64,000 nt of DNA from Gammaproteobacteria bacterium (GTDB lineage: Bacteria; Pseudomonadota; Gammaproteobacteria; SZUA-229). Positions 45,932 through 54,522 of the stretch are shown here, piece by piece. The stretch is taken from NCBI GenBank assembly GCA_024636785.1, contig JAGXGK010000042.1, positions 18,636-82,635 of the forward strand, given 5' to 3'. Below the pieces are notes generated by a model. The model had not been told where the DNA came from, made no database searches, and saw nothing but the letters and a program-made list of their open reading frames with translations. The position numbers and the translations under genes were made by a program. How positions within the stretch are numbered: position 1 is the first letter of the stretch; the number at the start of each line of letters is the position of its first letter.

Positions 45932-46129
45932 CCTGTCTCTTCAGGAGGCATGGTGCGATAAACTTTGTGTAAATTTGCTATGATTGAAGGCACGGTGTTC
46001 TGGAATTACGGTGAGGAAACGTTGTCCGGAATGTAATTATTTCAAGCAGGCCTCTTTGAACAGGCATAACGGCGGTTCATTATGGGTAGATGCATGGAAA
46101 TTTACTAAATACGTAAGGCTCTCGATCAT

Positions 46130-47974
46130 ATGTATGAATCATTTTACGGCTTGAAAGAAAAGCCGTTTTCGATGCTCCCCGACCCCGGGTTTCTGTATCT
46201 CAGCAAGAAGCACCAGAAGGCGCTGACCCTGTTTGAGTATGGCTTGATGAACCATGCTGGCTTTTGCGTGATCAGTGGTGAAATAGGATCAGGCAAAACC
46301 ACTCTGCTACGCAAATTGCTCGAAAACATGAACCATAAGATCAGGGTGGGCATGATCACCAACACCCATCAGGACTTTGGCAATCTGCTGGACTGGGTAC
46401 TATCGGCCTTTGATATCCACGAAAAAGGTTTGAATGAAGTCGAAAAGCACCAGCGCTTTGTCGATTTTCTCATTGAACAATATGCCGCCAAAAGACACAC
46501 GATGCTCATCGTTGATGAAGCCCAGAACATGTCCGCCAGCAAACTGGAAGAGCTGCGCATGCTGTCAAACATCAATGCCGACAAAGATCAGATTTTACAG
46601 ATCATTCTGGCCGGTCAGCCCGAGCTTAAGGATACTCTGGGCCTGCCCGAGCTGAAACAGTTCGTGCAGCGCATCGCCGTGGATTATCATCTGGATGCAC
46701 TGGATCAGGACGACACGCGCGGTTACATTGCGCATCGTCTGTCGGTAGCGGGCGCCAATCACCCCATTTTTACCGAGGCGGCCAGTGATCTGATACACAA
46801 GTACAGCGGCGGTATTCCGCGTCTGATTAATCTGCTCTGTGATACCGCGATGGTGTACGGCTTTGCCGACCAGCTGGCAGAGATTGATGAAGACCTGGTG
46901 GTGGATATGCTTCTGGAGCGGATGCAGGGTAGTCTGGTGCCGCTGGCCTGCACCGAAATGCCTAAAAAAAAAGTCGGCACACGAATAGCGGCTAAAAAAA
47001 CAGCAGACAGCACGGGCATATCTCAAACAATCGCTGCTGGTGTTACCATACAGGAAAGTGAAACGGAACCGGAAAGCTCGTCCGAAAACGAAACTGATGA
47101 AAGCAAGGCCCCGGAAGAATCCGCTGGCATAAACCAGGCAGCAGAAATACCGGCGCCAGATCATGGCATCGAAGAGCATGTTAGTGAACAGGCTATTTCA
47201 GAAGCTGTACAGGTGAGGGTTTCTCCCGAACCTGAAACAGGCGCACCGGCAGCAATCGACGATGCTGCACCGGATAAGTCGCCCCGTTTGCGTTTTTTTA
47301 ATCCAATATTGATGACGTTGCTGGCGCTGGTGATGGCGACGCTGTTTTATGCACTGAGTCTGGAGGATGACAAGTCCGGTTCGGGCGCGGTCGCGATAGA
47401 ACAGAATCAATCCAGCGTACAGCCTGATCTTATCAAAAGAGCATCGCCAGTCGCAGAGCCTTCGCCTGATCAGGCTAATGAGCAGCCACTGCCAGTATCG
47501 ATAAAACGGCAACTGGATGAAACGCTGAAAATTCAGCAGGAGATGGCCAAGCGTCAGCGCCAGGATCGTGCCAGAATGAAAATACTGGAACAGAAGGCAA
47601 CGCAGATGCAAATTGAACGCGATGCCGCACTGGCCAAAATGGAGGCGGAAAAAGCCCGCCGTGCAGCCCAGGCTAAGGCGGCACGCATTGCCGCAGAGCG
47701 TGAGCAGGAGGCGCAAAAAATTGCTCAAATAGCAATTGCTGAAGCGATGGCGGCGGCCAATAAACTAAAATTAATGGAGGAGGTTAAGGCTAACGAAGCG
47801 CGACTTCAGGCAGAGCGGGAAGAGCAGGACGAGCAGGACGAGCAGGACGAGCAGGAAAAACTCAATGCCGCAGAAAATCTTGAAGCTGAGAAAGCCCGCA
47901 AAAAGGCCTCCAAAGCACGGATTGAAATGCTCTGCCAGGGATCTACAGCACGGTTTTTATCGACCTGTCGATGA
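46130..47974 (+). CDS. ExeA-like AAA ATPase with transmembrane helix and long coiled coil
   Basis: This 614-residue protein has an N-terminal ExeA/GspA-type AAA domain: YESFYGLKEKPFSMLPDP, Walker A GEIGSGKTT, Walker B MLIVDEAQNMS, and YSGGIPRLINLLCD. An acidic linker (~300-385) leads to a transmembrane helix (~393-412; ILMTLLALVMATLFYALS). Residues ~460-600 are an Ala/Glu/Lys/Arg-rich coiled coil that contains a short EQD tandem repeat. It lacks the peptidoglycan-binding domain of GspA. It is a second member of the family in the window, distant from the pilus locus. A role in secretin or polysaccharide machinery is possible. Confidence 0.85.
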   Translation: MYESFYGLKEKPFSMLPDPGFLYLSKKHQKALTLFEYGLMNHAGFCVISGEIGSGKTTLLRKLLENMNHKIRVGMITNTHQDFGNLLDWVLSAFDIHEKGLNEVEKHQRFVDFLIEQYAAKRHTMLIVDEAQNMSASKLEELRMLSNINADKDQILQIILAGQPELKDTLGLPELKQFVQRIAVDYHLDALDQDDTRGYIAHRLSVAGANHPIFTEAASDLIHKYSGGIPRLINLLCDTAMVYGFADQLAEIDEDLVVDMLLERMQGSLVPLACTEMPKKKVGTRIAAKKTADSTGISQTIAAGVTIQESETEPESSSENETDESKAPEESAGINQAAEIPAPDHGIEEHVSEQAISEAVQVRVSPEPETGAPAAIDDAAPDKSPRLRFFNPILMTLLALVMATLFYALSLEDDKSGSGAVAIEQNQSSVQPDLIKRASPVAEPSPDQANEQPLPVSIKRQLDETLKIQQEMAKRQRQDRARMKILEQKATQMQIERDAALAKMEAEKARRAAQAKAARIAAEREQEAQKIAQIAIAEAMAAANKLKLMEEVKANEARLQAEREEQDEQDEQDEQEKLNAAENLEAEKARKKASKARIEMLCQGSTARFLSTCR

Positions 47975-47991
47975 CCGGTTATTCTCTAAAT

Positions 47992-48297
47992 TTATTTTCT
48001 ATCCCGGCAGCGTTCAAAGGTCTCGCCATTATCAATGGCGGCATTTTGCACGGTAGCTTCGTTGGGGAATAGCGTTTTGAGGTCGGCCATGCCCGGAGTC
48101 TCAGCTTTTTCGTCGTAGCGTCGCCAGATTTTATCCCGGCGCTCATCGTCAAAATAAAAACCGGTGGGCAGCAGGCAGACGGTTTTCTGATTAAAGTCGC
48201 TGATTATTTTGGGCTCTGTGAGTTTTCCGGATGATATGAGTATACCTTCAGATTGTAGAGTGTTCAGTGATAATGCCCGTTGCTGCAGAGTGAGAGA
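47992..48297 (-). pseudogene. Start-less coding remnant, 101 codons
   Basis: The minus strand between the ExeA-like gene and the next gene is open for 101 codons and reads like a real protein (KTVCLLPTGFYFDDERRDKI; FPNEATVQNAAIDNGETFER). It has no ATG, GTG or TTG before codon 70. The frame begins right after a TAA at 48298-48300, 12 bp from the divergent ATG at 48313. Either the 5' end has been lost or a CTG is used. I do not recognise the family. Confidence 0.5.
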
Positions 48298-48312
48298 TTA
48301 TAGAGAGAACCC

Positions 48313-48699
48313 ATGTCACATTCAGCAGTGAAATTGTTAGCGATTACAGAATTGGGTGGCTATCCGGATTTTACCAGTATATATAAGCAGCAGGGATATG
48401 AAGTGGTGAACATCGACAGTGTGCGCAAGGCGGTGAAGCTGATTCGCCAGCACCAGCCTGCCGTGATTGTCTCGGAATTTAATTTCCAGTCCGATTTCCG
48501 TGACCGTACCAGCAGTCTGGAGACGGTGCTATCGTGCGCGCAGGGCGTGGCGGATGCAAAGATGATTGTGTTTTATGAGCAGGAAACCCGGCAGCAGTAT
48601 GCGCGTTTTCTGGAAAGGTTCGAAGTCTACGCTTCGCTGCCTTTCCCCGTTGATGAACAGGCGCTCCGGCGTGTGCTGGCGCAGGCACTGGTAGAATAA
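48313..48699 (+). CDS. Receiver-like protein without the phospho-acceptor Asp
   Basis: This 128-residue protein follows the beta/alpha order of a response-regulator receiver (VKLLAITELGGYPDFTSIYK; VRKAVKLIRQHQPAVIVSEF). Where a receiver has the phospho-Asp (LLD), it has VSE, and the conserved Lys before PF is Leu (YASLPFPVDEQAL). It may be a pseudo-receiver that acts by binding, not phosphorylation. A GAGAGAA ribosome site precedes the ATG. A hairpin follows. I rate the fold call as moderate. Confidence 0.65.
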   Translation: MSHSAVKLLAITELGGYPDFTSIYKQQGYEVVNIDSVRKAVKLIRQHQPAVIVSEFNFQSDFRDRTSSLETVLSCAQGVADAKMIVFYEQETRQQYARFLERFEVYASLPFPVDEQALRRVLAQALVE

Positions 48700-48709
48700 G
48701 CACTTATGT

Positions 48710-48735
48710 AACCCGGGCTCAAATGAGCCGGGTTT
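48710..48735 (+). terminator. Terminator after the receiver-like gene
   Basis: ACCCGGGCTC / GAGCCGGGT with an AAAT loop and one bulge, followed by TTTGATTT. It lies 11 bp after the stop. Confidence 0.65.
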
Positions 48736-48818
48736 GATTTAACCTGCCTTTTTATACTTGTATTTGTAAGTGAATATCAAGTAAAAAGCAGGCATTGAGA
48801 ATGTGACAGGCGGTAACT

Positions 48819-49517
48819 ATGACTAGCAACAAGACCATTAACGAACTAATTGAAAGTACCGATTCGGAAGAATCTATCGAGTATCTGAAAAGTTATCTTC
48901 AGATGAAAGAGCAGGCCATGGCCGACCTGGCGGAGGATGCCACCGAGCTGGAGAAGGCCAATCTGAAACTGGATATTGCCGAGGCGCTGGTCGGCGTCGG
49001 TAGGGCGGATGAGGCGTGGTCGGTCGCGCGCGAGGCATTTTCGATGTTTCTGGAAAACGAGCAATGGGAAGAGGCGGTGAAATGCTGTGACGTGCTCTAC
49101 CAGAGCGGCCAGCCCGCCTCACTGGTTGCGCTGGGTCAGGGCGTCTGGCTGGCGGTCACCTATCCCATCGACCCGCAGTTGACTATCAACATGTTGGGTT
49201 ATGTGATTGATGAAACCCCTGAAAAGGCCGATGGCGCGGCGATTGCGGCCATTGTGGCACACTATGTGGCTGATATGCGGGCAGAAGGCAAGGCGCGGGA
49301 GAGCATGACTTTTCTGACTAACCAGATGCTGGCCAATGTCGCGCGCGGCCATTCCGGCATAGAAGATCAGGCCGCCATGGATGTCTGGATGGAAAAGCTG
49401 CAACTGCTGGATCCGGCCGTATTCCTGCCCCGTCTGTCGCTGGTGCTGGGTGCCATTGTGCCGCATGACCAGTGGTGGTTTGACCGTGAAGCCCTGCGCG
49501 AAAAAATCGCTGATTAA
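48819..49517 (+). CDS. Helical protein of unknown function, 232 residues
   Basis: This soluble, acidic and almost fully helical protein has TPR-like turns in its N-terminal half (ANLKLDIAEALVGVGRADEA; WEEAVKCCDVLYQSGQPASL). The C-terminal half has FLTNQMLANVARGHSGIEDQ and ends DQWWFDREALREKIAD. No signal peptide or catalytic motif is visible. Codon use is normal for the window. The family is not recognised. Confidence 0.7.
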   Translation: MTSNKTINELIESTDSEESIEYLKSYLQMKEQAMADLAEDATELEKANLKLDIAEALVGVGRADEAWSVAREAFSMFLENEQWEEAVKCCDVLYQSGQPASLVALGQGVWLAVTYPIDPQLTINMLGYVIDETPEKADGAAIAAIVAHYVADMRAEGKARESMTFLTNQMLANVARGHSGIEDQAAMDVWMEKLQLLDPAVFLPRLSLVLGAIVPHDQWWFDREALREKIAD

Positions 49518-49542
49518 ATAAGGAACAGCTTGTCCGTAAATA

Positions 49543-49590
49543 ACGCGAAGCACGCAAAAAACCTTTTTTGTTTTTAACCTTGCGTGCTCG
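49543..49590. repeat. Hairpin with GCACGCAA arms, possibly related to the R1 family
   Basis: GCACGCAA (49550-49557) and TTGCGTGC (49580-49587) surround an A- and T-rich centre, 33 bp after a gene end. The ACGCGAAGCACGC wording recalls the R1 arms. It may work as a terminator. Confidence 0.45.
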
Positions 49591-49655
49591 TGTACCTCTG
49601 ATTTTTTTGAGATGTGCTTACGGTTTGAACGCCCGGATTATTGATTGAACCGGCG

Positions 49656-50312
49656 TTATTTCAGAGAAAGTTCACTGATATCGGGGATGGGTGCTTTCTC
49701 CTTCTCTCTGGGGTTTTCAATGACATCGGCACCCACCTCGGCCATGGAGAGTGTGCTGATGTCGGCGATTTTCTGGGGCGTTACTTCGACCGGGTTTTCG
49801 AGAACGTCGGCGCCCACTTCAGCCATGGAAATATCGCTGATGTCATCAATTTCCTGCGCAACCACTGCAACCGGATTTTCGATAACATCGGCACCGACCT
49901 CAGCCATGGAAATGGCGCTGATATCGCCAATTTCCTGAGGTGTGACCGGCACCGGGTTTTCGATCAGAATAACCCCCGGCTCGGCGATACTGATGCTGTC
50001 AATGCTGGAGTCGGAAGAGTCTGCGGAGGCCTGAGAGTCGGCTGGTACCGGTTCGGCCGGCGCCGCGTTCTGGGGCTGTCCGGCCGCCTCGATTTTGATC
50101 ACCAGACCGATATTTTCCAGCGCGCTGTGGTACTTTTCAGCCATCTCTTCACTGACTTTCGACTTGATGACCTTGCGACCGCCGGCAAAAAAGGACTGGA
50201 TTTTGGCCGGCTCTGTTTTGAACAGCCGGGCCATGTTCTGCTGGACGGTTATTTTGTCTTTACCGGACTGGATAATTCCGTAAAAGACAATATTGAAGAG
50301 AGGTTCGCTCAT
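49656..50312 (-). CDS. Protein with a conserved small N-terminal domain and four 27-residue repeats
   Basis: This 218-residue protein opens with a compact domain (NIVFYGIIQSGKDKITVQQN; ARLFKTEPAKIQSFFAGGRK), a form often fused to membrane or zinc-ribbon domains in proteobacteria. An Ala/Ser/Pro linker (~77-103) follows, then four tandem 27-residue repeats (104-211) of the type ISDISMAEVGADVIENPVEV. The sequence ends ISELSLK. No signal peptide is visible. The function is unknown. Confidence 0.75.
   Translation of the reverse strand: MSEPLFNIVFYGIIQSGKDKITVQQNMARLFKTEPAKIQSFFAGGRKVIKSKVSEEMAEKYHSALENIGLVIKIEAAGQPQNAAPAEPVPADSQASADSSDSSIDSISIAEPGVILIENPVPVTPQEIGDISAISMAEVGADVIENPVAVVAQEIDDISDISMAEVGADVLENPVEVTPQKIADISTLSMAEVGADVIENPREKEKAPIPDISELSLK
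49680..50003. repeat. Four tandem 81-bp coding repeats
   Basis: The DNA behind the four 27-residue repeats is 81 bp per unit and in frame. The two central units are the most alike; the outer units have diverged. Such in-frame repeats tend to vary in copy number between strains. Confidence 0.8.
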
Positions 50313-50438
50313 GCCGGACTCCTTATAATCGCAGTCTTCTTAATAATTGTTTAGCTTTACCTGCATCCACGTTTAAGTCATGGATTCAGGTTTAGTAGAT
50401 AAGTGTAGTCTAAAGTCATTATTTTCATGAGTGCCGGG

Positions 50439-50714
50439 TTATTTTTTCTCGGGCCGGGTAAAGGGCACCACATGCGAAGTTTTGGGTTCATCAACATAAC
50501 GGGGACGGGCGGTATTGGTATGGCCGTTGGCTTCGGCCAGTTCTTTTTCACGCGCCGAAATCAGTGCAAAGCAGTGCTTGATGTTTTCAACCGTCGCTTC
50601 GGTGAGCGGGTGACGCATACCCTTGGGGGGTGTGGTCTCACGGACAACACCGGAGAGGGTTTTGCGCATGGCAATTAAAATAAGCTGGTCTTTGGAAAGT
50701 TCGTCGTTGTTCAT
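50439..50714 (-). CDS. Small conserved-looking protein, ~91 residues
   Basis: I use the ATG at 50714 (MNNDELSKDQLILIAMRKTL), as the upstream ORF-track codons are AT-rich and unlike the rest. The block VVRETTPPKGMRHPLTEATV followed by IKHCFALISAREKELAEANG looks conserved and helical. The tail is basic and disordered. I do not recognise a named family with confidence. Confidence 0.6.
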   Translation of the reverse strand: MNNDELSKDQLILIAMRKTLSGVVRETTPPKGMRHPLTEATVENIKHCFALISAREKELAEANGHTNTARPRYVDEPKTSHVVPFTRPEKK

Positions 50715-50868
50715 AATTAAATTTTTTAACCGGGTGGCATAGAATGTATAATAGTTTAGCAAATTACTAGGTTTTAGTGTAAGTGACCGGAATGCGGCAA
50801 TAGGGTTTGGCAGTAGCCAGTTGCCTTCTTATTTGAACATCGAAAATATGAATTTGAGGTAAAGTGAA

Positions 50869-51111
50869 ATGCCATATTATATTTACAAAATAAGCTCACA
50901 ACCGGGCATGGATCTGGTGAAAAATCTTGATCTTCTCGGGCAGGAGGCTTCATTTAGAGAGGCCAAGCACATGGCCAGAGAGCTTCGTGCAAAGCTGAAT
51001 GGCGATAAAGGCGTGACTATCAAGGTCATGTTTGCCGATAATCAGCTATCCGCCGAAGAGCAGCTGCTGGAGCATCGGGAAAAGCCCATTACGATGGAGC
51101 ATGAAAAATAA
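50869..51111 (+). CDS. Small protein, 80 residues, unknown function
   Basis: A soluble 80-residue protein (MPYYIYKISSQPGMDLVKNL; SFREAKHMARELRAKLNGDK) with a GAGGTAAAG ribosome site before the ATG. The end VMFADNQLSAEEQLLEHREK is helical and acidic. It is the first of three closely spaced plus-strand genes (gaps 15 and 35 bp), which suggests a small operon. Confidence 0.68.
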   Translation: MPYYIYKISSQPGMDLVKNLDLLGQEASFREAKHMARELRAKLNGDKGVTIKVMFADNQLSAEEQLLEHREKPITMEHEK

Positions 51112-51126
51112 CCTGATGGCTGCTTG

Positions 51127-51579
51127 ATGGAAGAGGATGAATATAAAGCGACTTATCGGGAGATAGCGAAAATTCGCTGTGTTTTTGAGAAGGCGCTGAC
51201 TAATAATCAGTGTAAATGTCGTCTGTCGCAGCATTTCTGGCTGGCGGACAGGGAAGGTTATGCCTGCGAGTCAGAGGAAATAGCAGGTAAATGTGCTCAT
51301 ATTCTTAAAAAGTTGCAGGAAAGTTCGAGATTTTTGCTGAAATCACACGCTGTCGGCGAGCCGCTGCCGCATAACGCAAATATTCGGGTGCAGGTGGGCG
51401 GTCTGCGCGGCCTGAGAGCAGTGCTGGGCAGCGATGAGAAAACCGCTGTAATTTCCGATATCCGCAGCCTGATTGAGCGGGCCGAGCAGCAGTATGACAG
51501 CATGGATGGGTTGCCCTACAGCGAAATAGTCCAGTCTATCGCCAGTTTTCAGGGCCGGAAACGCGGTAAAAACAGGTAG
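51127..51579 (+). CDS. Cysteine-containing protein of unknown function, 150 residues
   Basis: The start is the ATG at 51127; the track used a TTG 3 bp earlier. The protein has an N-terminal set of five cysteines (KIRCVFEK, NQCKCRLSQHFWLADREGYA, CESEEIAGKC), spaced like a metal or Fe-S site. A more basic C-terminal half follows (VQVGGLRGLRAVLGSDEKTA). It is the middle gene of the small three-gene group. No family recognised. Confidence 0.65.
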   Translation: MEEDEYKATYREIAKIRCVFEKALTNNQCKCRLSQHFWLADREGYACESEEIAGKCAHILKKLQESSRFLLKSHAVGEPLPHNANIRVQVGGLRGLRAVLGSDEKTAVISDIRSLIERAEQQYDSMDGLPYSEIVQSIASFQGRKRGKNR

Positions 51580-51614
51580 AGCCATTTTTCGGTCCGAAGT
51601 TTTAAGAGGTTGTT

Positions 51615-51947
51615 GTGTATAAAACTAAAGTTGTACGAGCACGTTCTACCAATGAATATGTCGGCCTCATCGAGCAGGCGCTGGATGATATCTGGGATAT
51701 CCGGCAATCAATTGAATTTGACGGTGAAGGCATTGTCGAGATGGGCTCGTTCATCGACGAGCTGGAAACCAGTCTGAAAGAGATCTACCAGTCGATGAAG
51801 GACGGCACCTATGAGTTTGCCACCGGCGATTTCCCGTTTATGGCCTCGCTCGACAATTATCACGCCTCCATGATTCCCTTCCGCTTCCTGCTGGTGCGTA
51901 TCAATGAGACACACATGAAAGGACTGGAGATCGGCGATCAGGACTGA
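51615..51947 (+). CDS. Small acidic protein of unknown function, 110 residues
   Basis: The GTG start at 51615 is preceded by AAGAGGT. The protein is acidic and helical (YVGLIEQALDDIWDIRQSIE; DELETSLKEIYQSMKDGTYE), with a conserved-looking end (HASMIPFRFLLVRINETHMK). It closes the three-gene group that starts at 50869. No family recognised. Confidence 0.68.
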   Translation: MYKTKVVRARSTNEYVGLIEQALDDIWDIRQSIEFDGEGIVEMGSFIDELETSLKEIYQSMKDGTYEFATGDFPFMASLDNYHASMIPFRFLLVRINETHMKGLEIGDQD

Positions 51948-52091
51948 TCTTCCGATGGCATAAAAACCGGCCTTCTGATTTATCTATTGCTTCAACCGTG
52001 AGCAGAAATCCGGCATTGGTATTCTTTCGTACCCTCAAACAGCTAAAGATCCCTCCCTGCATTAGCTGCAACTCATCAATTAATCAGGGCA

Positions 52092-52817
52092 TCACTTATC
52101 TTTAATGGAGGCCAGTGCCTCCTCCCTGTTCACCGGTGTGTAGGGAATATCCCTGATTTTGTCATGCACCTGCATGCGGTATTTCACAAAATCCTGTTTC
52201 TCATCAAAGTGTAAAAATGGATTGCCCTGCTTCTGCGTGGCCATGGTTGAGGTCGGGTCGGTGGGGGCGTAATTGTGTCCGGGATGGAGAATGGTGTGGC
52301 TGGGCAGATCGCTACGCAGGTGCTTCAGGCTGTTGAACATCTGCTCGGGGTCGCCACCCGCCATGTCGCAGCGGCCGCAGCCGAAGACAAACAGGGTGTC
52401 GCCGGCGATCAGGTGATCACCCATGTGGTAGCAGGCCGAACCCGGCGTGTGCCCCGGGGTGTGCAGCACCGTGATTTCAGATTCACCGATTTTGATGATA
52501 TCGCCACCCCGGTGCAGGGTGGGTTTTTCCTGCTGCGCCCCCCAGAATTTGGCCTCCTCCTTGAGCAGGTGAATCTGGGCATCGTACTGGTTCAATACCC
52601 GCTCGACGCCATTGACGTGGTCATGATGGCTGTGGGTGAGCAGAATGTCGGTGATCAGAATCTCATTGGCTTTGGCCAGTTCAATCACCTCTTCCACCTC
52701 CCAGGCGGGATCGACAATGGCGGCCCGGTTGCTGGCCTTGTCGTGCAACAGGTAGACGAAATTTTCCATAGGGCCTAGTTCAAGGGCGTGGATCTGGTGG
52801 GGGCTGTCTGATTTCAT
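52092..52817 (-). CDS. Metallo-beta-lactamase-fold hydrolase (glyoxalase II-like)
   Basis: This 241-residue MBL-fold enzyme has the metal motif THSHHDHVNG, then HTPGHTPGSA, GDTLFVFGCGRCD and HPGHNYAP, as in glyoxalase II and its relatives. The C-terminus (NPFLHFDEKQDFVKYRM) is short and helical. Possible substrates are glutathione thioesters; a persulfide dioxygenase is less likely, as the GCGRCD pattern is of the glyoxalase II type. It stands alone. Confidence 0.87.
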   Translation of the reverse strand: MKSDSPHQIHALELGPMENFVYLLHDKASNRAAIVDPAWEVEEVIELAKANEILITDILLTHSHHDHVNGVERVLNQYDAQIHLLKEEAKFWGAQQEKPTLHRGGDIIKIGESEITVLHTPGHTPGSACYHMGDHLIAGDTLFVFGCGRCDMAGGDPEQMFNSLKHLRSDLPSHTILHPGHNYAPTDPTSTMATQKQGNPFLHFDEKQDFVKYRMQVHDKIRDIPYTPVNREEALASIKDK

Positions 52818-52949
52818 AAGGGTAAATTTCGTTTATTAACAGTTGCTTATGTTTAAAGGTGGGCGTTTAAAAGGGTGATCATCAGTATAAACATGGTTAT
52901 AATCCGACGCCAGTAATAAAGTGATGACTCACCGGAAGGGGTCTTTTAA

Positions 52950-53966
52950 ATGAGCAAAAAACAGTTAGAGACAAATAACAATAATAATCCGGCTGTGCTG
53001 CCGGTGGAACACGACAAGCGCATCTTATCAAGATTGCAGCTGTTCAGAAATGTGGATCTTGATCATCCGGCCTTTGATGACCTGCTGATGCAGTGCAGCT
53101 ACCGCGAATTAGAAAAAGGCGATTCGCTGCTTTCTATCGATAAGGAAAATCATTATTTATACATTCTGATAAGTGGCCGTTGCAGGATTCAGCTAGGGCA
53201 TCACAACGAAACCCCGCTGGCCACCGTCGAGCCCGGCGAGTGCGTGGGTGAAATGTCCATCATCGACAGTCGGGTGCCTTCAGCTGCGGTTTACGCCACG
53301 GAGTCCAGTCGGGTGCTCGAAATCGAGCAGGAAGTGCTGTGGCGCATGGTGAGTCATTCACACAAGATCGCGAGAAACCTGCTCTATATCATGTCCGAGC
53401 GCGTGCGTTACAGCAATCTGGTCATCGCCGACAGTATTGAGCAGCAGCGTAAGTATCAGCAGCACGCCACCATTGATGCGCTCACCGGGCGACATAATCG
53501 CGGCTGGATGAATGATGTTTTTGCCCGTGAAATACAGCGTGCAGAACGTGAACAGACGCCCTTATGCCTGATGATGCTGGACATCGATTACTTCAAGCAA
53601 TACAACGATAAATATGGCCATCTTGCGGGCGACCGGGTGCTGATGCGGATGGGCGAAGCCGCCGATGCACCGCTCAGAACCAATGACCTGTTTGCGCGTT
53701 ACGGCGGCGAGGAGTTTTCGGTCTTGCTGCCGGAGACGCCCATGGCGCAGGCGCTCATTGTGGCCGAGCGTTTGCGGGTTCACATCAGCAATACCGACCC
53801 CGGCATTCTAGATGGTGTGCAGCTGCCAAAAGTGACTGTATCGATCGGCATCGCCGAATATAAACCGGGTAATACGCTGGAGACGCTGATAGCGGCGGCC
53901 GACATGGCGATGTACCGCGCCAAGAACAATGGCCGCAACTGTGTCAGGATCGCTACCGATGCCTGA
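52950..53966 (+). CDS. Cyclic-nucleotide-binding-domain diguanylate cyclase
   Basis: This 338-residue cytosolic protein has a cNMP-binding-type domain (~25-150; LYILISGRCRIQLG, PGECVGEMSIIDSRVPSAAV), then a GGDEF domain with an intact active site (YGGEEF). An I-site RTND lies five residues before it, so it should make c-di-GMP with product inhibition. A GGAAGGGG ribosome site precedes the ATG and TATAAT lies at 52898. The effector bound by the N-terminal domain is unknown. Confidence 0.92.
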   Translation: MSKKQLETNNNNNPAVLPVEHDKRILSRLQLFRNVDLDHPAFDDLLMQCSYRELEKGDSLLSIDKENHYLYILISGRCRIQLGHHNETPLATVEPGECVGEMSIIDSRVPSAAVYATESSRVLEIEQEVLWRMVSHSHKIARNLLYIMSERVRYSNLVIADSIEQQRKYQQHATIDALTGRHNRGWMNDVFAREIQRAEREQTPLCLMMLDIDYFKQYNDKYGHLAGDRVLMRMGEAADAPLRTNDLFARYGGEEFSVLLPETPMAQALIVAERLRVHISNTDPGILDGVQLPKVTVSIGIAEYKPGNTLETLIAAADMAMYRAKNNGRNCVRIATDA

Positions 53967-54028
53967 AGCCTTGCATTGAGCCTCAGATAACTGAAAATAG
54001 GCGCTGAAGATTTTCCAGTGGACTCGTC

Positions 54029-54522
54029 GTGAAAGCAGCCTCCATATACCCAGAACAACCCCCGGCAGAGCGTCCTTCCATCGGCGTGGGGGTGATGCTG
54101 TGGAAAGGCGATTATCTGCTGTTGGGACAGCGCATTGATGCGCAGGGCGCGACCTGCTGGCAGTTTCCCGCTGGCAGTTTCCCGGCGGGTGTCTGGAGGC
54201 CGGTGAGAGCGTACTTGAATGCGCCGCCAGAGAGGTGCGCGAAGAGACCGGTCTGGCTATCGGGTGTGCCCGCCCCGCCGGTTTCAATAACCTGCCGTTT
54301 TCAGTGGGTGAGCGTGACTATGTCACCCTGTATGTCAGCGCCGTTCATCTATCCGGTGTGCCAGAGGTAATGGAGTCGGAAAAGTGCCAAAGCTGGCAAT
54401 GGTTCAATCACCGCGAACTGCCCGAGCCTCTGTTTCCACCCATTACCCATTTGCTCAAGCAGTCACCAGATTTGAGCGTATTTAAGATTGATCTTGAAAC
54501 TCCAGCAGACGGGCAAAAATAA
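54029..54522 (+). pseudogene. Nudix hydrolase broken by an exact 14-bp tandem duplication
   Basis: The 5' part (ERPSIGVGVMLWKGDYLLLG) and the 3' part (ESVLECAAREVREETGLAIG) are in different frames. CTGGCAGTTTCCCG occurs twice in tandem at 54157-54170 and 54171-54184. Removing one copy gives a single 159-residue frame and an intact Nudix box GCLEAGESVLECAAREVREE. As sequenced, the protein would end after about 113 residues. The start is GTG at 54029. It follows the GGDEF gene by 62 bp. Confidence 0.93.

Noticed and set aside
45932-46129. c-di-GMP riboswitch before the second ExeA-like gene
   Set aside because: I could not find the conserved GEMM core or its paired stems.
49680-50003. CRISPR-like repeats
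   Set aside because: The 81-bp units are tandem, in frame and coding, with no spacers.
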